The notes under the pieces were generated by a model, which saw only the letters and a list, made by a program, of their open reading frames with translations, did not search any database and was not told where the DNA came from. DNA of 33,324 nt from Fibrobacterota bacterium (GTDB taxonomy: Bacteria; Fibrobacterota; Fibrobacteria; UBA11236), in NCBI GenBank assembly GCA_023249635.1, contig JAHFCH010000052.1, forward strand, positions 1 to 33,324. Direction: 5' to 3'. Positions 8,314 through 16,428 of this stretch are shown piece after piece. How positions within the stretch are numbered: the first letter of the stretch is position 1; the number at the start of each line of letters is the position of its first letter. A program made the position numbers and the translations under genes.

Positions 8314-9417
8314 TCACATGGGAACGTAGATTCGATTGAGGCTGGGCACCGTGGGCGCGCCGTTTCGGCCCGCGGACCGCGATGCCGACGCCGTCCGCGC
8401 GGATCCCGAAGCGGCCTGCAGGGCCGCCGGGACCGGGCCCAATTCCCGGGCCGCTTCCGCGAAGGTGGTCACGCGCCAACGCCCGCGGGCGTCGGCCAGG
8501 TAGGCGCAGGTCGCTTCGAATTCCCGCGCCACCGACGTGTTCGTTCGCATCGGTTTCCAAGACCAATCATCCGCGGCGCGATCCAGGCATTCCCAATTGT
8601 GCAGCAGCAAGGTCAGGCAGCGCATGCCCTCGCGGCCGGCCCGTTCCAGCACGCGCCGGGCATTGCCCGCCGTGGTGCAGCCCACCTGGAGCGGTTTGCG
8701 GGAGAAGCCCAACAACTTGCGGACATCGCGGATGCGGTAGGTGGAAGCGGGGATTTCCCACACGCCTTGGGCGGGAAAGACATCGTTGCGTTCTCCGAAG
8801 CCGGCGATTTCGCATCCTTGATCGCGGTAACCCAGGCAATAACTGGAACTCAGGGGGATGCCCAACTCGCGCAGGGCCTGGTATTGGCGATCATCGGCCG
8901 CGAAGCCGCCCGCGCGGAAGGCGACGATTTCGGCTCCCTGTTTTTCCAGGAGTTCCTTACCGTGGCGGATCAATTCGACCTGCTCGGCCGGCCCGTAATC
9001 GCAGAGCCGATCGCTATGACGTTTGCCTTCCTTGAACGTGAGCCAGGCCGGATGCAGGTGCAATTGCACGTCCTGGCCGGCATCGCGGATGGTTTTGACC
9101 GTGCGCGCCAGGGCCGCTTCGCCGAAGCGGTAACTGGCCATGGGTTCCACGAAGAAGGTGGCCTTGAGGCCGTGGCGGCGGAAGCTTTCCACTACGTGGG
9201 TCAGGCCCATGGGTTTGCCGTCCACGAGGCATTCCATGCTGGCGTCCGGGATCTGATCGGCCTTAGCCCCGCCGATATGCGCCATGCCCGCGTACTCGAC
9301 GTCGACGGTGATGTAGACCTTGAGGAGATCGGTATTGGCGATTGCAGCGGAGCTTGCGGAGGCGTTCATTGTCAAGGATTCCGGCACTGCGCGGAGTGGT
9401 GATTTCATATTAGCCAT
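8314..9417 (-). CDS. Polysaccharide deacetylase (NodB-like, CE4 fold)
   Basis: The protein has 367 residues. It shows the NodB homology fold: 'VYITVDVEY' (D39, E41) replaces the usual TFDD motif 1, 'GLKATFFVEP' is the typical following strand, and 'VQLHLHP' (H120, H122) is the metal-binding motif 2. 'IVAFRAGGFAAD' matches the motif 3 Arg strand and 'LLLHNWE' resembles motif 5. Such enzymes remove acetyl groups from N-acetylated sugars or related amides; some relatives in polysaccharide loci act on EPS intermediates. There is no signal peptide, so it appears cytoplasmic. ATG 9417 is preceded by TGGGAC; other in-frame ATGs are at 9408 and 9369. It is divergent from the amidotransferase operon with an 89-bp shared gap, and the C-terminal ~50 residues are low-complexity. 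Confidence 0.8.
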   Translation of the reverse strand: MANMKSPLRAVPESLTMNASASSAAIANTDLLKVYITVDVEYAGMAHIGGAKADQIPDASMECLVDGKPMGLTHVVESFRRHGLKATFFVEPMASYRFGEAALARTVKTIRDAGQDVQLHLHPAWLTFKEGKRHSDRLCDYGPAEQVELIRHGKELLEKQGAEIVAFRAGGFAADDRQYQALRELGIPLSSSYCLGYRDQGCEIAGFGERNDVFPAQGVWEIPASTYRIRDVRKLLGFSRKPLQVGCTTAGNARRVLERAGREGMRCLTLLLHNWECLDRAADDWSWKPMRTNTSVAREFEATCAYLADARGRWRVTTFAEAARELGPVPAALQAASGSARTASASRSAGRNGAPTVPSLNRIYVPM

Positions 9418-9459
9418 TTTTGTCCCAAGACCCCACTCGAAACCGGGTTACATGGGTAT

Positions 9460-9485
9460 TTGCGTTTGTCTCCAATGCGTATAAT
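9460..9485 (+). promoter_or_regulatory. Likely promoter of the amidotransferase-ACP operon
   Basis: A perfect TATAAT lies at 9480-9485, 21 bp upstream of the GTG start. TTGCGT at 9460-9465 is a possible -35 but the spacing (14 bp) is short. The -10 stands out in an otherwise GC-rich sequence within the divergent gap. Confidence 0.55.
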
Positions 9486-9506
9486 GTTCTATTTTGAAGG
9501 GTTTCC

Positions 9507-11435
9507 GTGGCAGAATTAATCGCAATCACCAGACAGCGCGGGCAAGCCGCGGTGACGCCGGCGGAATGCCAGGCGCTGTTCGCTCCGTTGCGCAAAGAGG
9601 CGACGGGCCTGGGCGCCGGCGAAAGCATCGAACGGTGCGCATCGTCGGGAGCATGGGGAGTTGCCGTCCACGTACCGGCCGGGGAGAATCCCGTCGGCCG
9701 CTTCTACGAGGACGATGGCCTCGTGGTGGTCTGCGATTCCGAGATCTACAACCACGCGGCCCTGGCCAAAACCCTGGGCACGGATGGGCTCTCCGAAGCC
9801 GCCCTCATCGCGGCCCTGTGGCGCAAGCATGGCGACCAATGGTTCACCCCCGTATCCGGCGTGTTCCGGGCCCTGATTGCCGAAAAGCAAACGGGGCGGG
9901 TGCTGGCCTACACCGATCGGGTGGGCGTAAAGGCTTTGGCCTGGTCCGAGGATTCCCGCGGCGTATTCGTCGCTTCGCGCTTGGCCTTGCTCGCCGCGCG
10001 TCCCGGTTTCACGCGCAAGCTCGATCCTCAAGCCATCCACAGCTATCTGTTCATGGAAATGATTCCCACCCCGTTCACCATCTTCAAGGGGATCAAGAAG
10101 CTCGAGAGCGGCCATCGCTTGGCCCTGGCCGACAGGGTCGCGCCCAAGATCGAGCGCTTCTGGAACATGCCCTTCGTTCCCGGCAAGCTCGCGGACGAAA
10201 ACGAAATCAAGTCGGGCGCCTACGCGCGCACCAAGGCCGCCGTGGCCGAGCAGTTCGGCTACCGCAGCGGCCCGGGCGAAACCGGCGCCTTCCTTTCCGG
10301 CGGCACCGACTCCAGCACGGTATGCGGCCTCATCAACGAACTGCATCCGGGCAAGGCCCGCACCTTCTCCATCGGTTTCGATGAGACCGGCTTCGACGAG
10401 ACCTACTACGCGCGCATCGCTGCCAAAGCCTTCGACTGCAACCATACCGAATACGTGGTCACGGCCAAGGACGTGGAGTCGCTCTTCCCGCTGCTCATCC
10501 AGAGCTACGACGAGCCCTTCGCCAACTCCTCCGCCATACCCACCTATTTCTGCTCCAAGATCGCCCGCGAGCACGGCGTCAAGATCATGCTGGCCGGCGA
10601 CGGCGGCGACGAGATCTTCGGCGGCAACTCGCGCTACGTGGAAGTGCTCGACTTCAAGGGCAAGATTCCGCCGTGGATGGCCAAGGCCTTCGTAGCCCCC
10701 GCGGCGCAAGCGCTGGGCTCGGTGGTCCCGCATCCCCTGTTCAAGCGCGCGGAAGGCTATGCCCGCCGCACCTTCGAACCGTTCCAGCGCCGCATCCACG
10801 ATTTCTCCCTGATGGATTTCTTCTCCAAGGAAGACGTGTTCCAGCCCGCCTTCCTGGACGGTCCCATCGTGGAGCCGGATGCCATCTCGCGCGTGTACCT
10901 GGAACAATCAGGGACGCCGGACCTGCTCGATCAATACATGTACCATGACCTGAAGCTCACCTTGATGGACAATGATCTGCGCAAGGTGAACCGCATGACC
11001 CAGGTAGCCGGGGTCCAGGTGCGTTATCCCTACCTGGACAACGAGTTGATGGAATTCACCGGCCGCATCCCTCCCGGGCTCAAGGTCAAGAACGGCCGCC
11101 TGCGCCACATCTTCAAGGAAACCTTCAAGGGCCTGTTGCCCCACGAGATCATCGAAAAGAAGAAGCACGGCTTCGGGCTGCCGGTGGTGCGTTGGATGCT
11201 GCGGCCGGGCGCACTGGGCGACCAGTACCGCGATTGCGTGTTCGGCAAGCGGCTCAAGGAGCGCGGCATCTTCAAGCCCGCCTTCCTGGAAACCCTGGAG
11301 AAGCGCAGCAAAGAACCCGGCACCGAATACCTGGGCAAGTATCTGTACTATATTTTTTTCCTGGAGTCGTGGCTGCGGGCCCACGTGGACGGCGCCGGTT
11401 CCTTCGCGGACCACGCCCACGCCGGAAACGCCTGA
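9507..11435 (+). CDS. Asparagine-synthase family amidotransferase, Cys-less, first gene of the EPS decoration operon
   Basis: The protein has 642 residues. The start is GTG 9507 with GAAGGG 5-6 bp upstream. The N-terminal half keeps an Ntn-glutaminase shape ('VVVCDSEIYNHAAL' corresponds to the family's 'vfNGEIYN') but starts M-A-E-L-I-A-I, so the Cys2 nucleophile is missing. The C-terminal half has an intact ATP-pyrophosphatase: SGGTDSS at 264-270 and LAGDGGDEIFGG at 362-373. It therefore probably activates a carboxylate with ATP and transfers ammonia or an amine to it. A 27-bp gap separates it from the ACP gene, which suggests that the acceptor acyl group could sit on that carrier. By context it resembles amidotransferases associated with exosortase A clusters; OxyD of tetracycline biosynthesis is a characterised analogue acting on a malonyl unit. 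Function is inferred. Confidence 0.8.
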   Translation: MAELIAITRQRGQAAVTPAECQALFAPLRKEATGLGAGESIERCASSGAWGVAVHVPAGENPVGRFYEDDGLVVVCDSEIYNHAALAKTLGTDGLSEAALIAALWRKHGDQWFTPVSGVFRALIAEKQTGRVLAYTDRVGVKALAWSEDSRGVFVASRLALLAARPGFTRKLDPQAIHSYLFMEMIPTPFTIFKGIKKLESGHRLALADRVAPKIERFWNMPFVPGKLADENEIKSGAYARTKAAVAEQFGYRSGPGETGAFLSGGTDSSTVCGLINELHPGKARTFSIGFDETGFDETYYARIAAKAFDCNHTEYVVTAKDVESLFPLLIQSYDEPFANSSAIPTYFCSKIAREHGVKIMLAGDGGDEIFGGNSRYVEVLDFKGKIPPWMAKAFVAPAAQALGSVVPHPLFKRAEGYARRTFEPFQRRIHDFSLMDFFSKEDVFQPAFLDGPIVEPDAISRVYLEQSGTPDLLDQYMYHDLKLTLMDNDLRKVNRMTQVAGVQVRYPYLDNELMEFTGRIPPGLKVKNGRLRHIFKETFKGLLPHEIIEKKKHGFGLPVVRWMLRPGALGDQYRDCVFGKRLKERGIFKPAFLETLEKRSKEPGTEYLGKYLYYIFFLESWLRAHVDGAGSFADHAHAGNA

Positions 11436-11462
11436 TTCCGTCCCCTGCAAGAGAAAGACCCC

Positions 11463-11711
11463 ATGGACGCAAAGACCGCCGAGACCGCCAAGAAGATCAT
11501 CGCCGAGAGCATCGGCGGCGAGTTGCGCAACAAACCCCTGCCCGGCAACCTCAAGCTGATCGGGAACGTGCTGGACTCCATGGCGGTGACCAACCTGCTG
11601 GCCTCCCTGGAAACCGCCTTCGGTTTCGCCTTCGATGACGAAGACCTGACCGCCGAGGCGTTCGAAACCGTGGACTCGGTCCTGCAACTGGTGCAGAAGA
11701 AACTTTCCTGA
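11463..11711 (+). CDS. Acyl carrier protein
   Basis: The 82-residue acidic helical protein has the phosphopantetheine site G-N-V-L-D-S-M-A-V (Ser39), matching the D-S-[LM] signature of carrier proteins, and a hydrophobic 'LLASLETAFGFAF' helix II. Its length is normal for a stand-alone ACP. It sits between the amidotransferase and two hydrolases, followed by an acyl ligase, so it is a dedicated carrier for this pathway rather than the fatty-acid AcpP (no fab genes nearby). In exosortase-A-associated gene sets a small ACP occurs with the same partners. A purine-rich AGAGAAAG stretch precedes the ATG. Confidence 0.88.
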   Translation: MDAKTAETAKKIIAESIGGELRNKPLPGNLKLIGNVLDSMAVTNLLASLETAFGFAFDDEDLTAEAFETVDSVLQLVQKKLS

Positions 11712-11716
11712 GCGGT

Positions 11717-12568
11717 ATGGAACCCGGGCGCGAAGAGGTTTTTTTTTTCGAGGGTAACGGAAAGCGCCTGCTGGGCTTTCTGCATCTCCCCCCGAAAGGC
11801 AAATCCTCCGCCCAGGGCGTCGTCTACTGTCATCCCTTCGCCGAAGAGAAGAACCTTTCCCACGCCGTGACCGCCCGCGCCGCGCGCCGCCTGGCCGAGG
11901 CGGGCATCGCGGTGTTGCGTTTCGATTTCAGCGGCTGCGGCGACAGCGAAGGCGAACTGGACCAGTCCGATGCTTCGGCTTGGCTGGCCGAGATCGCCGC
12001 GGCGGAACAGGTGTTGCGCGCCAAGACCGGCGTGAAACAGGTGGGCTTCTGGGGCCTGCGCTCCGGCGCCAACCTGGCCCTGATGCATGCCCAGGGCCGC
12101 CGGGACGTTCCCTTCCTCATCTTGTGGCAACCGCTTCCGGGTCTCGCCGATTTCCTGCGCATCTTCCTGCGGCAAAGCATCAGCACCGCCTTGGCCAAGG
12201 GCCAGGGCGCCAAGCTGACCGTGAAGGATCTGACCAAGCGTCTGGAAGAGGGCGGCGTGGTCGAAGTGATCGGCTACCCCATCGGCAAACGCTTGTACGA
12301 AAGCTTCATGGCCCTGGACGCGCGCGCGCTGCCGGGCGAATTGCCCTGCCCGACCTATATGTTGACTGTCGGCCCGCCGGAAATGGCCCCGCTCAAGGTC
12401 AAGAACTGGGCCGCATCCCTGCAGGCCGCCGGCGCGCCCCTGGAAGCGCTCCATGACGAGAGCGAACCTTTCTGGGATCGCTACTGGCGTTGGGACGCAC
12501 CGGCCCCGGCCGAAGCCACCGCCGCCTGGGCAGTCGCCCGGGGAACCTCTACCGCGGTCGCGGGATGA
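11717..12568 (+). CDS. Alpha/beta-hydrolase, similar to exosortase-A-associated hydrolase 2
   Basis: The 283-residue protein has an alpha/beta-hydrolase fold: 'GVVYCHPFAEEKN' is the oxyanion strand, 'GIAVLRFDFSGCGDSEGE' the typical strand and loop, and 'VGFWGLRSGANLAL' the nucleophile elbow. At the elbow (residues 113-117) the sequence is G-L-R-S-G, so Arg sits where G-x-S-x-G puts Ser; Ser116 is one position later. The family beside exosortase A shows similar 'GLR.GA' elbows, as I recall. It starts five bases after the ACP stop. A run of ten T (11739-11748) encodes Phe9-11 right after the start and could be slippage-prone. The substrate is unknown; thioesterase or acyl transfer on the ACP-bound intermediate is the natural guess. 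Confidence 0.75.
   Translation: MEPGREEVFFFEGNGKRLLGFLHLPPKGKSSAQGVVYCHPFAEEKNLSHAVTARAARRLAEAGIAVLRFDFSGCGDSEGELDQSDASAWLAEIAAAEQVLRAKTGVKQVGFWGLRSGANLALMHAQGRRDVPFLILWQPLPGLADFLRIFLRQSISTALAKGQGAKLTVKDLTKRLEEGGVVEVIGYPIGKRLYESFMALDARALPGELPCPTYMLTVGPPEMAPLKVKNWAASLQAAGAPLEALHDESEPFWDRYWRWDAPAPAEATAAWAVARGTSTAVAG
11739..11748 (+). other. T10 homopolymer tract inside the 5' end of the hydrolase gene
   Basis: Ten consecutive T residues occur in a strongly GC-rich coding region, encoding part of V-F-F-F at residues 8-11. In the given sequence the frame is intact through the tract. Confidence 0.9.
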
Positions 12569-12572
12569 TGCC

Positions 12573-13589
12573 ATGGGATCCGCCGTGTCCGACATGAACC
12601 CCTCCGCGACCGGCGTTAACGCGCCGGTTACCCCGGCTTCCGAGACGGCGGTGGAGTTCCGTCTGGACGATCGCCGCGTGGGCGACCGCGGCGGGCTGGA
12701 GGGCCGCGGCCTGTTCGGGATCCTGCACCAACCCTCCCGCCCCGGACCCGCCGGCCCGGAGCCGGTCCCCGTGCTCATGGTCAACGGCGGGCCCCAGGCG
12801 CGCATCGGCGCCCACCGTTCCTACGTGCAGATCGCGCGTCATCTGGCCGGGCTCGGCTATACCGTGCTGCGCTTCGACTACGCCGGCCTCGGCGACGGCC
12901 AAGGCGATTTCGTGGGCTACAACAAGGCCGCCCCATCCATTCGCGCCGCGCTGGATTTCCTGCTCTCGCGGGTACCGGCCCAGGGCGCGTACCTGTGGTC
13001 GCTGTGCGACGGCGCCGCGGCGAGTTCCGTCTACGCACCTCACGATGCGCGCATCCTCGCTATGGTGCTCAGCAATCCCTACGTGTTTTCCGATCAGGTG
13101 CGCTCGCAGACCTACATCAAGCATTACTACCTGCAGCGCGTGATGGAGAAGGATTTCTGGGTCAAGGCCGTCACCGGCGGATTGAATCCCTTCAAGGTGA
13201 TAGGCGGCTTCACGGAGCTGTTCCGCAAGGCTTTTATGGGTAAACGCAAGGCCCCGGCACGAGGCGACGCGACGGCAGCGAACGCCGGCGCTCCCGATGG
13301 CAGCTTCGCCAAGGCGGACGTGAAAGAGGAAGTGCTCGGCGGCGTGTGCCGTTTCGGCAAGCGGGTCCACTTCCTGCTCAGCACCGATGATCTCACCGCC
13401 ATGGGCTTCAAGGATCTATTGTTGGGCGGCGGCGAGACCGCGCGCCTGCTTAAGACCGGGCAATTGTCCTACTCCGAAATCGCGGGGTCGGACCATACGT
13501 TTTCCACGCCCGGGGCCAAAGCCGAAGTCTGCGCGCAGACGCGCGCGGCCCTGGAAGGTTTTTCCAAGACAGTGCAAGGGAGGTCCTGA
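12573..13589 (+). CDS. Alpha/beta-hydrolase, similar to exosortase-A-associated hydrolase 1
   Basis: The protein has 338 residues from ATG 12573, four bases after the previous stop; an in-frame opening at 12453 lies inside the upstream gene and is rejected. The fold is visible as 'PVLMVNGGPQARIGAHRSY' (strand with oxyanion Gly), 'GYTVLRFDYAGLGDGQGDF' and the elbow 'LWSLCDGAAAS'. The elbow (residues 143-147) reads S-L-C-D-G, placing Cys145 at the Ser position of G-x-S-x-G; the exosortase-A-associated hydrolase 1 family typically has a 'GLCDGA' elbow. 'GSDHTFS' near the C-terminus supplies the likely catalytic His. An insertion around residues 223-250 (Lys/Ala/Gly-rich) looks like a flexible lid. 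It probably acts with the preceding hydrolase, since the two families travel together. Confidence 0.75.
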   Translation: MGSAVSDMNPSATGVNAPVTPASETAVEFRLDDRRVGDRGGLEGRGLFGILHQPSRPGPAGPEPVPVLMVNGGPQARIGAHRSYVQIARHLAGLGYTVLRFDYAGLGDGQGDFVGYNKAAPSIRAALDFLLSRVPAQGAYLWSLCDGAAASSVYAPHDARILAMVLSNPYVFSDQVRSQTYIKHYYLQRVMEKDFWVKAVTGGLNPFKVIGGFTELFRKAFMGKRKAPARGDATAANAGAPDGSFAKADVKEEVLGGVCRFGKRVHFLLSTDDLTAMGFKDLLLGGGETARLLKTGQLSYSEIAGSDHTFSTPGAKAEVCAQTRAALEGFSKTVQGRS

Positions 13590-15187
13590 TGTCAAGAGTA
13601 CTGCAAGATACGCTCCGCGAAGCGGCCCGGGATGCCGGCGCCAAGGAAGCCGTGCTCCAGAAGGACAAGGCCATCACCTATCAGGAGCTGTACCTCAAGT
13701 CCAACGCCCTCGCGAAGGCGCTCATCGATAGCGGCGTCGTGAAAAGCGATCGCGTTTCCTTCTTCCTGGAGAAATGCTTCGAGAAAGTCATCTCCATCTA
13801 CGGCATCCCGGCGGCGGGCGGCGTGTTCGTGCCCATCCGGCGCCTGTCCAGCGGTCCCCAGGTGGAGCATATCCTCAAGGACAGCGGCACCAAGGTGCTC
13901 ATCACCAATTACGCCCGCTTCGGCGCGCTCATGGCATTCGAGGCCAACCTGCCGGATCTGGAAACCATCATCGCCATCGGCGACAAGGCCGAGGCCGGCG
14001 AACATTGGCCCAAACGCGTGAAGGTGGTGGACTGGGAACAGGTGGTAGGCAAGGGCATCGCGGAAGCGCCCGCGCTGCGCGTGATCGAATCCGATCTCGC
14101 CGCCATCCTGTACACCTCCGGTTCCACCGGCAAGCCCAAGGGCGTGGTTCTCTCGCACCTCAACATCATGGCGGGCGCCCGCTCGATTTCCGAATACCTG
14201 AAGATCACCTCCGAGGATCGCATCCTCAGCATCCTCACCTTCGGGTTCGACTACGGGCTCAACCAGCTCACCACCTGCGTCATGCACAAGGCCCAGATCG
14301 TGCTGCTGGAATACCTGTTCCCCAAGGACATCATCACCAACGCGCGCAAGTACGGCATCACGGGCATCGCCACCGTGGCCACGACGTGGATCCAGTTGAT
14401 GAACATCAAGTGGAACGGGGAGGATATCCCCACCCTGCGCTACATCACCAACTCCGGCGGCGCCATCCCGGAAAATCACGTGCGGGAATTGCGCACGCGC
14501 CTGCCTAACGTATCCATGTACCTCATGTACGGCCTTACCGAAGCCTTCCGCTCCACCTTCCTGGATCCCTCCCTGGTCGATCAATTCCCCACCTCCATGG
14601 GTAAGGCCGTCCCCGGCGAAGAGATCCTGATCCTGGACGAGTACGGCAAGCAGGTGCCTGCCGGCGGCACCGGCGAACTGGTGCACCGCGGCGTCTTCGT
14701 GGCCCAAGGCTATTGGAACGCGCCCGATCTCACCGCCATCCGCTACAAGCCTTTCCCGGGCCAGCCGGCCGCCGTGCCCTTGCGCGAGATGGCCGTCTTC
14801 TCCGGCGACCAAGTGAGGATAGAAGCCAACGGCTTGCTGTATTTCGTGGGCCGCAAGGACGAGATGATCAAGAGCACCGGCATCCGCATCAGCCCCACCG
14901 AGATCGAAGAGATCCTGTACGCCTCGCAGGTGGTCAAGACCGCCATGGCCTTGGGCGTACCCGACGCGGTGCTCGGATCCGTGGTGTGCGCCGTCATCGT
15001 CATGGCCGAGGGCAAGGAAGACGCCCGCGCCGAGCTGGAAGCCTACTGCAAGCAGAATATGCCCACCTATATGGTGCCCAAGGTATGGGAATGGCGGACG
15101 ACCCTGCCCACCAACACCAACGGTAAGCTGGACCGCGCCATGATCCGCGACGAGATCCAGGCCAAGTACGGCGGAAAGAAAGTCTGA
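13589..15187 (+). CDS. AMP-forming acyl-CoA/acyl-ACP ligase, exosortase-A-associated type
   Basis: The 532-residue protein is a member of the ANL adenylating superfamily. The P-loop-like A3 motif 'ILYTSGSTGKPKG' is at about 174-185, 'YLMYGLTEAF' matches A5, 'GELVHRGVFVAQGYW' and 'FSGDQVRIEANGLLYFVGRKDEMIK' match A6-A8, and the C-terminal catalytic Lys is in 'NTNGKLDR' (K513). It adenylates a carboxylic acid and transfers it to CoA or, more likely here, to the phosphopantetheine of the neighbouring ACP. The start overlaps the previous stop by one base (TGATG) with a strong GGGAGG site, so expression is coupled. Neighbour content matches the acyl ligase found beside exosortase A with the same decarboxylase and hydrolases. 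The substrate acid cannot be read from the sequence. Confidence 0.88.
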   Translation: MSRVLQDTLREAARDAGAKEAVLQKDKAITYQELYLKSNALAKALIDSGVVKSDRVSFFLEKCFEKVISIYGIPAAGGVFVPIRRLSSGPQVEHILKDSGTKVLITNYARFGALMAFEANLPDLETIIAIGDKAEAGEHWPKRVKVVDWEQVVGKGIAEAPALRVIESDLAAILYTSGSTGKPKGVVLSHLNIMAGARSISEYLKITSEDRILSILTFGFDYGLNQLTTCVMHKAQIVLLEYLFPKDIITNARKYGITGIATVATTWIQLMNIKWNGEDIPTLRYITNSGGAIPENHVRELRTRLPNVSMYLMYGLTEAFRSTFLDPSLVDQFPTSMGKAVPGEEILILDEYGKQVPAGGTGELVHRGVFVAQGYWNAPDLTAIRYKPFPGQPAAVPLREMAVFSGDQVRIEANGLLYFVGRKDEMIKSTGIRISPTEIEEILYASQVVKTAMALGVPDAVLGSVVCAVIVMAEGKEDARAELEAYCKQNMPTYMVPKVWEWRTTLPTNTNGKLDRAMIRDEIQAKYGGKKV

Positions 15188-16428
15188 TGACCGCCAACCT
15201 GTCACCCCTGCCGCCTCTGCCTTCCGGGTTCGAGGCCAAGGGCCCGGATCTCCTTTTCGCCGGCAAGACCGTGGCCGCCTGGGCCGCACAATACGGCACC
15301 CCGCTATATCTGTACGATACCGCGCGCCTCAAGCGGAAGTATGAAGCCCTGCGGGCCGCCATGCCCAAGGAGCTATACCTCTCCTACGCCATCAAGGCCA
15401 ACCCGCATACCGAGGTGATCCGTTTCCTGGGGAAGCATTACGACGGCGTCGATCTGGCATCGATGGGCGAAATGGCCAAGGCCATGGAAGCGGGCGTGGA
15501 ACCGGCCCGCATGAGCTTCGCGGGACCGGGCAAGAGCCCGGCGGAATTGGAATTCGCCGTCAAGAACGGCATCGGCGCGATTTCCGTGGAGAGCCAGCGC
15601 GAACTGGAGCTCATCATCGGGATCGCCCAGCGCCTCAATACCAAGGCGCGCGTGTATTTCCGCGTCAACCCCGCTTTCGAGCTGGGCAGCTCCGGCCTCA
15701 AGATGGGCGGCGGCTCCAAGCAATTCGGCATCGACGCCGAATTGATCCCGGACCTGGTCAAGGGGCTCAAGGGTAACCCGCTGGTGACCTTCCATGGTTT
15801 GCATTTCTTCACCGGCGTGCAGAACCTCAACGCCGACGCCATCCTGTCCGCCTTCGAGAAGATCCTGGCCTATGCGGCCGACCTGGTGGAATCGGCGGAC
15901 GCCTCGATGGAAGTGCTCAACCTGGGCGGCGGTTTCGGCATCCCGCATCATCGCGGCGACGGCGAACTCGACCTGGCCAAGGTGGGTGAAGGCATGGGCA
16001 AGCTGTTCGACGCCATCCGCCCGCGCCTACCCAAGACCCGCTTCAAAATAGAGCTCGGCCGCTTCGTGGTCGGCGAATGCGGCCTATACATCTCCAAGAT
16101 CCTGTACCGCAAAATGTCGCGCGGCGGGGTCTTTCTGGTCATGGATGGCGGCTTACACCAATACCTGGCGGCCTCGGGCCACATGAGCGGCAATCCCATC
16201 CACCGGCCCATGAACATCGCCATCGCCAGCCGCATGGACGCGCCCCTGGAGAAGGTCAATGTAGTGGGCACGCTCTGCACGCCTCTCGATCGCTTCGGAT
16301 TCAACCTGGAGCTGCCCCGCGCCGAAGAGGGCGATCTCATCGCCGTGCTCAACGCGGGCGCCTACGGGTTCTCGATGAGCCCGCTCACCTTCCTCAGCCA
16401 TGCGCTGCCCAAGGAAGTGGTCTTGTGA
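15187..16428 (+). CDS. PLP-dependent decarboxylase (DapDC/ODC fold type III), exosortase-A-associated type
   Basis: The 413-residue protein has the alanine-racemase-like barrel with the PLP Schiff-base lysine in 'LSYAIKANPH' (K70), the 'FHGLHFFTG' His that stacks on PLP, a Gly-rich phosphate loop 'LNLGGGFGIP' and the C-terminal C-x-x-x-D motif 'LCTPLDRF' (C364, D368) that completes the active site across the dimer. This is the pattern of diaminopimelate/ornithine decarboxylases. No lysine or polyamine pathway genes are nearby, and it overlaps the acyl ligase by one base. It most likely decarboxylates an amino-acid-like precursor for the EPS decoration rather than serving primary metabolism. 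Exosortase-A clusters carry a decarboxylase of this kind next to the same ligase. Confidence 0.88.
   Translation: MTANLSPLPPLPSGFEAKGPDLLFAGKTVAAWAAQYGTPLYLYDTARLKRKYEALRAAMPKELYLSYAIKANPHTEVIRFLGKHYDGVDLASMGEMAKAMEAGVEPARMSFAGPGKSPAELEFAVKNGIGAISVESQRELELIIGIAQRLNTKARVYFRVNPAFELGSSGLKMGGGSKQFGIDAELIPDLVKGLKGNPLVTFHGLHFFTGVQNLNADAILSAFEKILAYAADLVESADASMEVLNLGGGFGIPHHRGDGELDLAKVGEGMGKLFDAIRPRLPKTRFKIELGRFVVGECGLYISKILYRKMSRGGVFLVMDGGLHQYLAASGHMSGNPIHRPMNIAIASRMDAPLEKVNVVGTLCTPLDRFGFNLELPRAEEGDLIAVLNAGAYGFSMSPLTFLSHALPKEVVL

Noticed and set aside
12453-12572. N-terminal extension of the hydrolase-1-like protein
   Set aside because: It lies inside the preceding hydrolase gene in another frame, with Pro/Arg-rich low-complexity sequence; ATG 12573 follows the previous stop directly.
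13592-15289. Minus-strand 565-aa frame opposite the acyl ligase gene
   Set aside because: The plus strand has full ANL motifs and coupled start/stop codons; the antisense frame has only low-complexity His/Gly-rich sequence.
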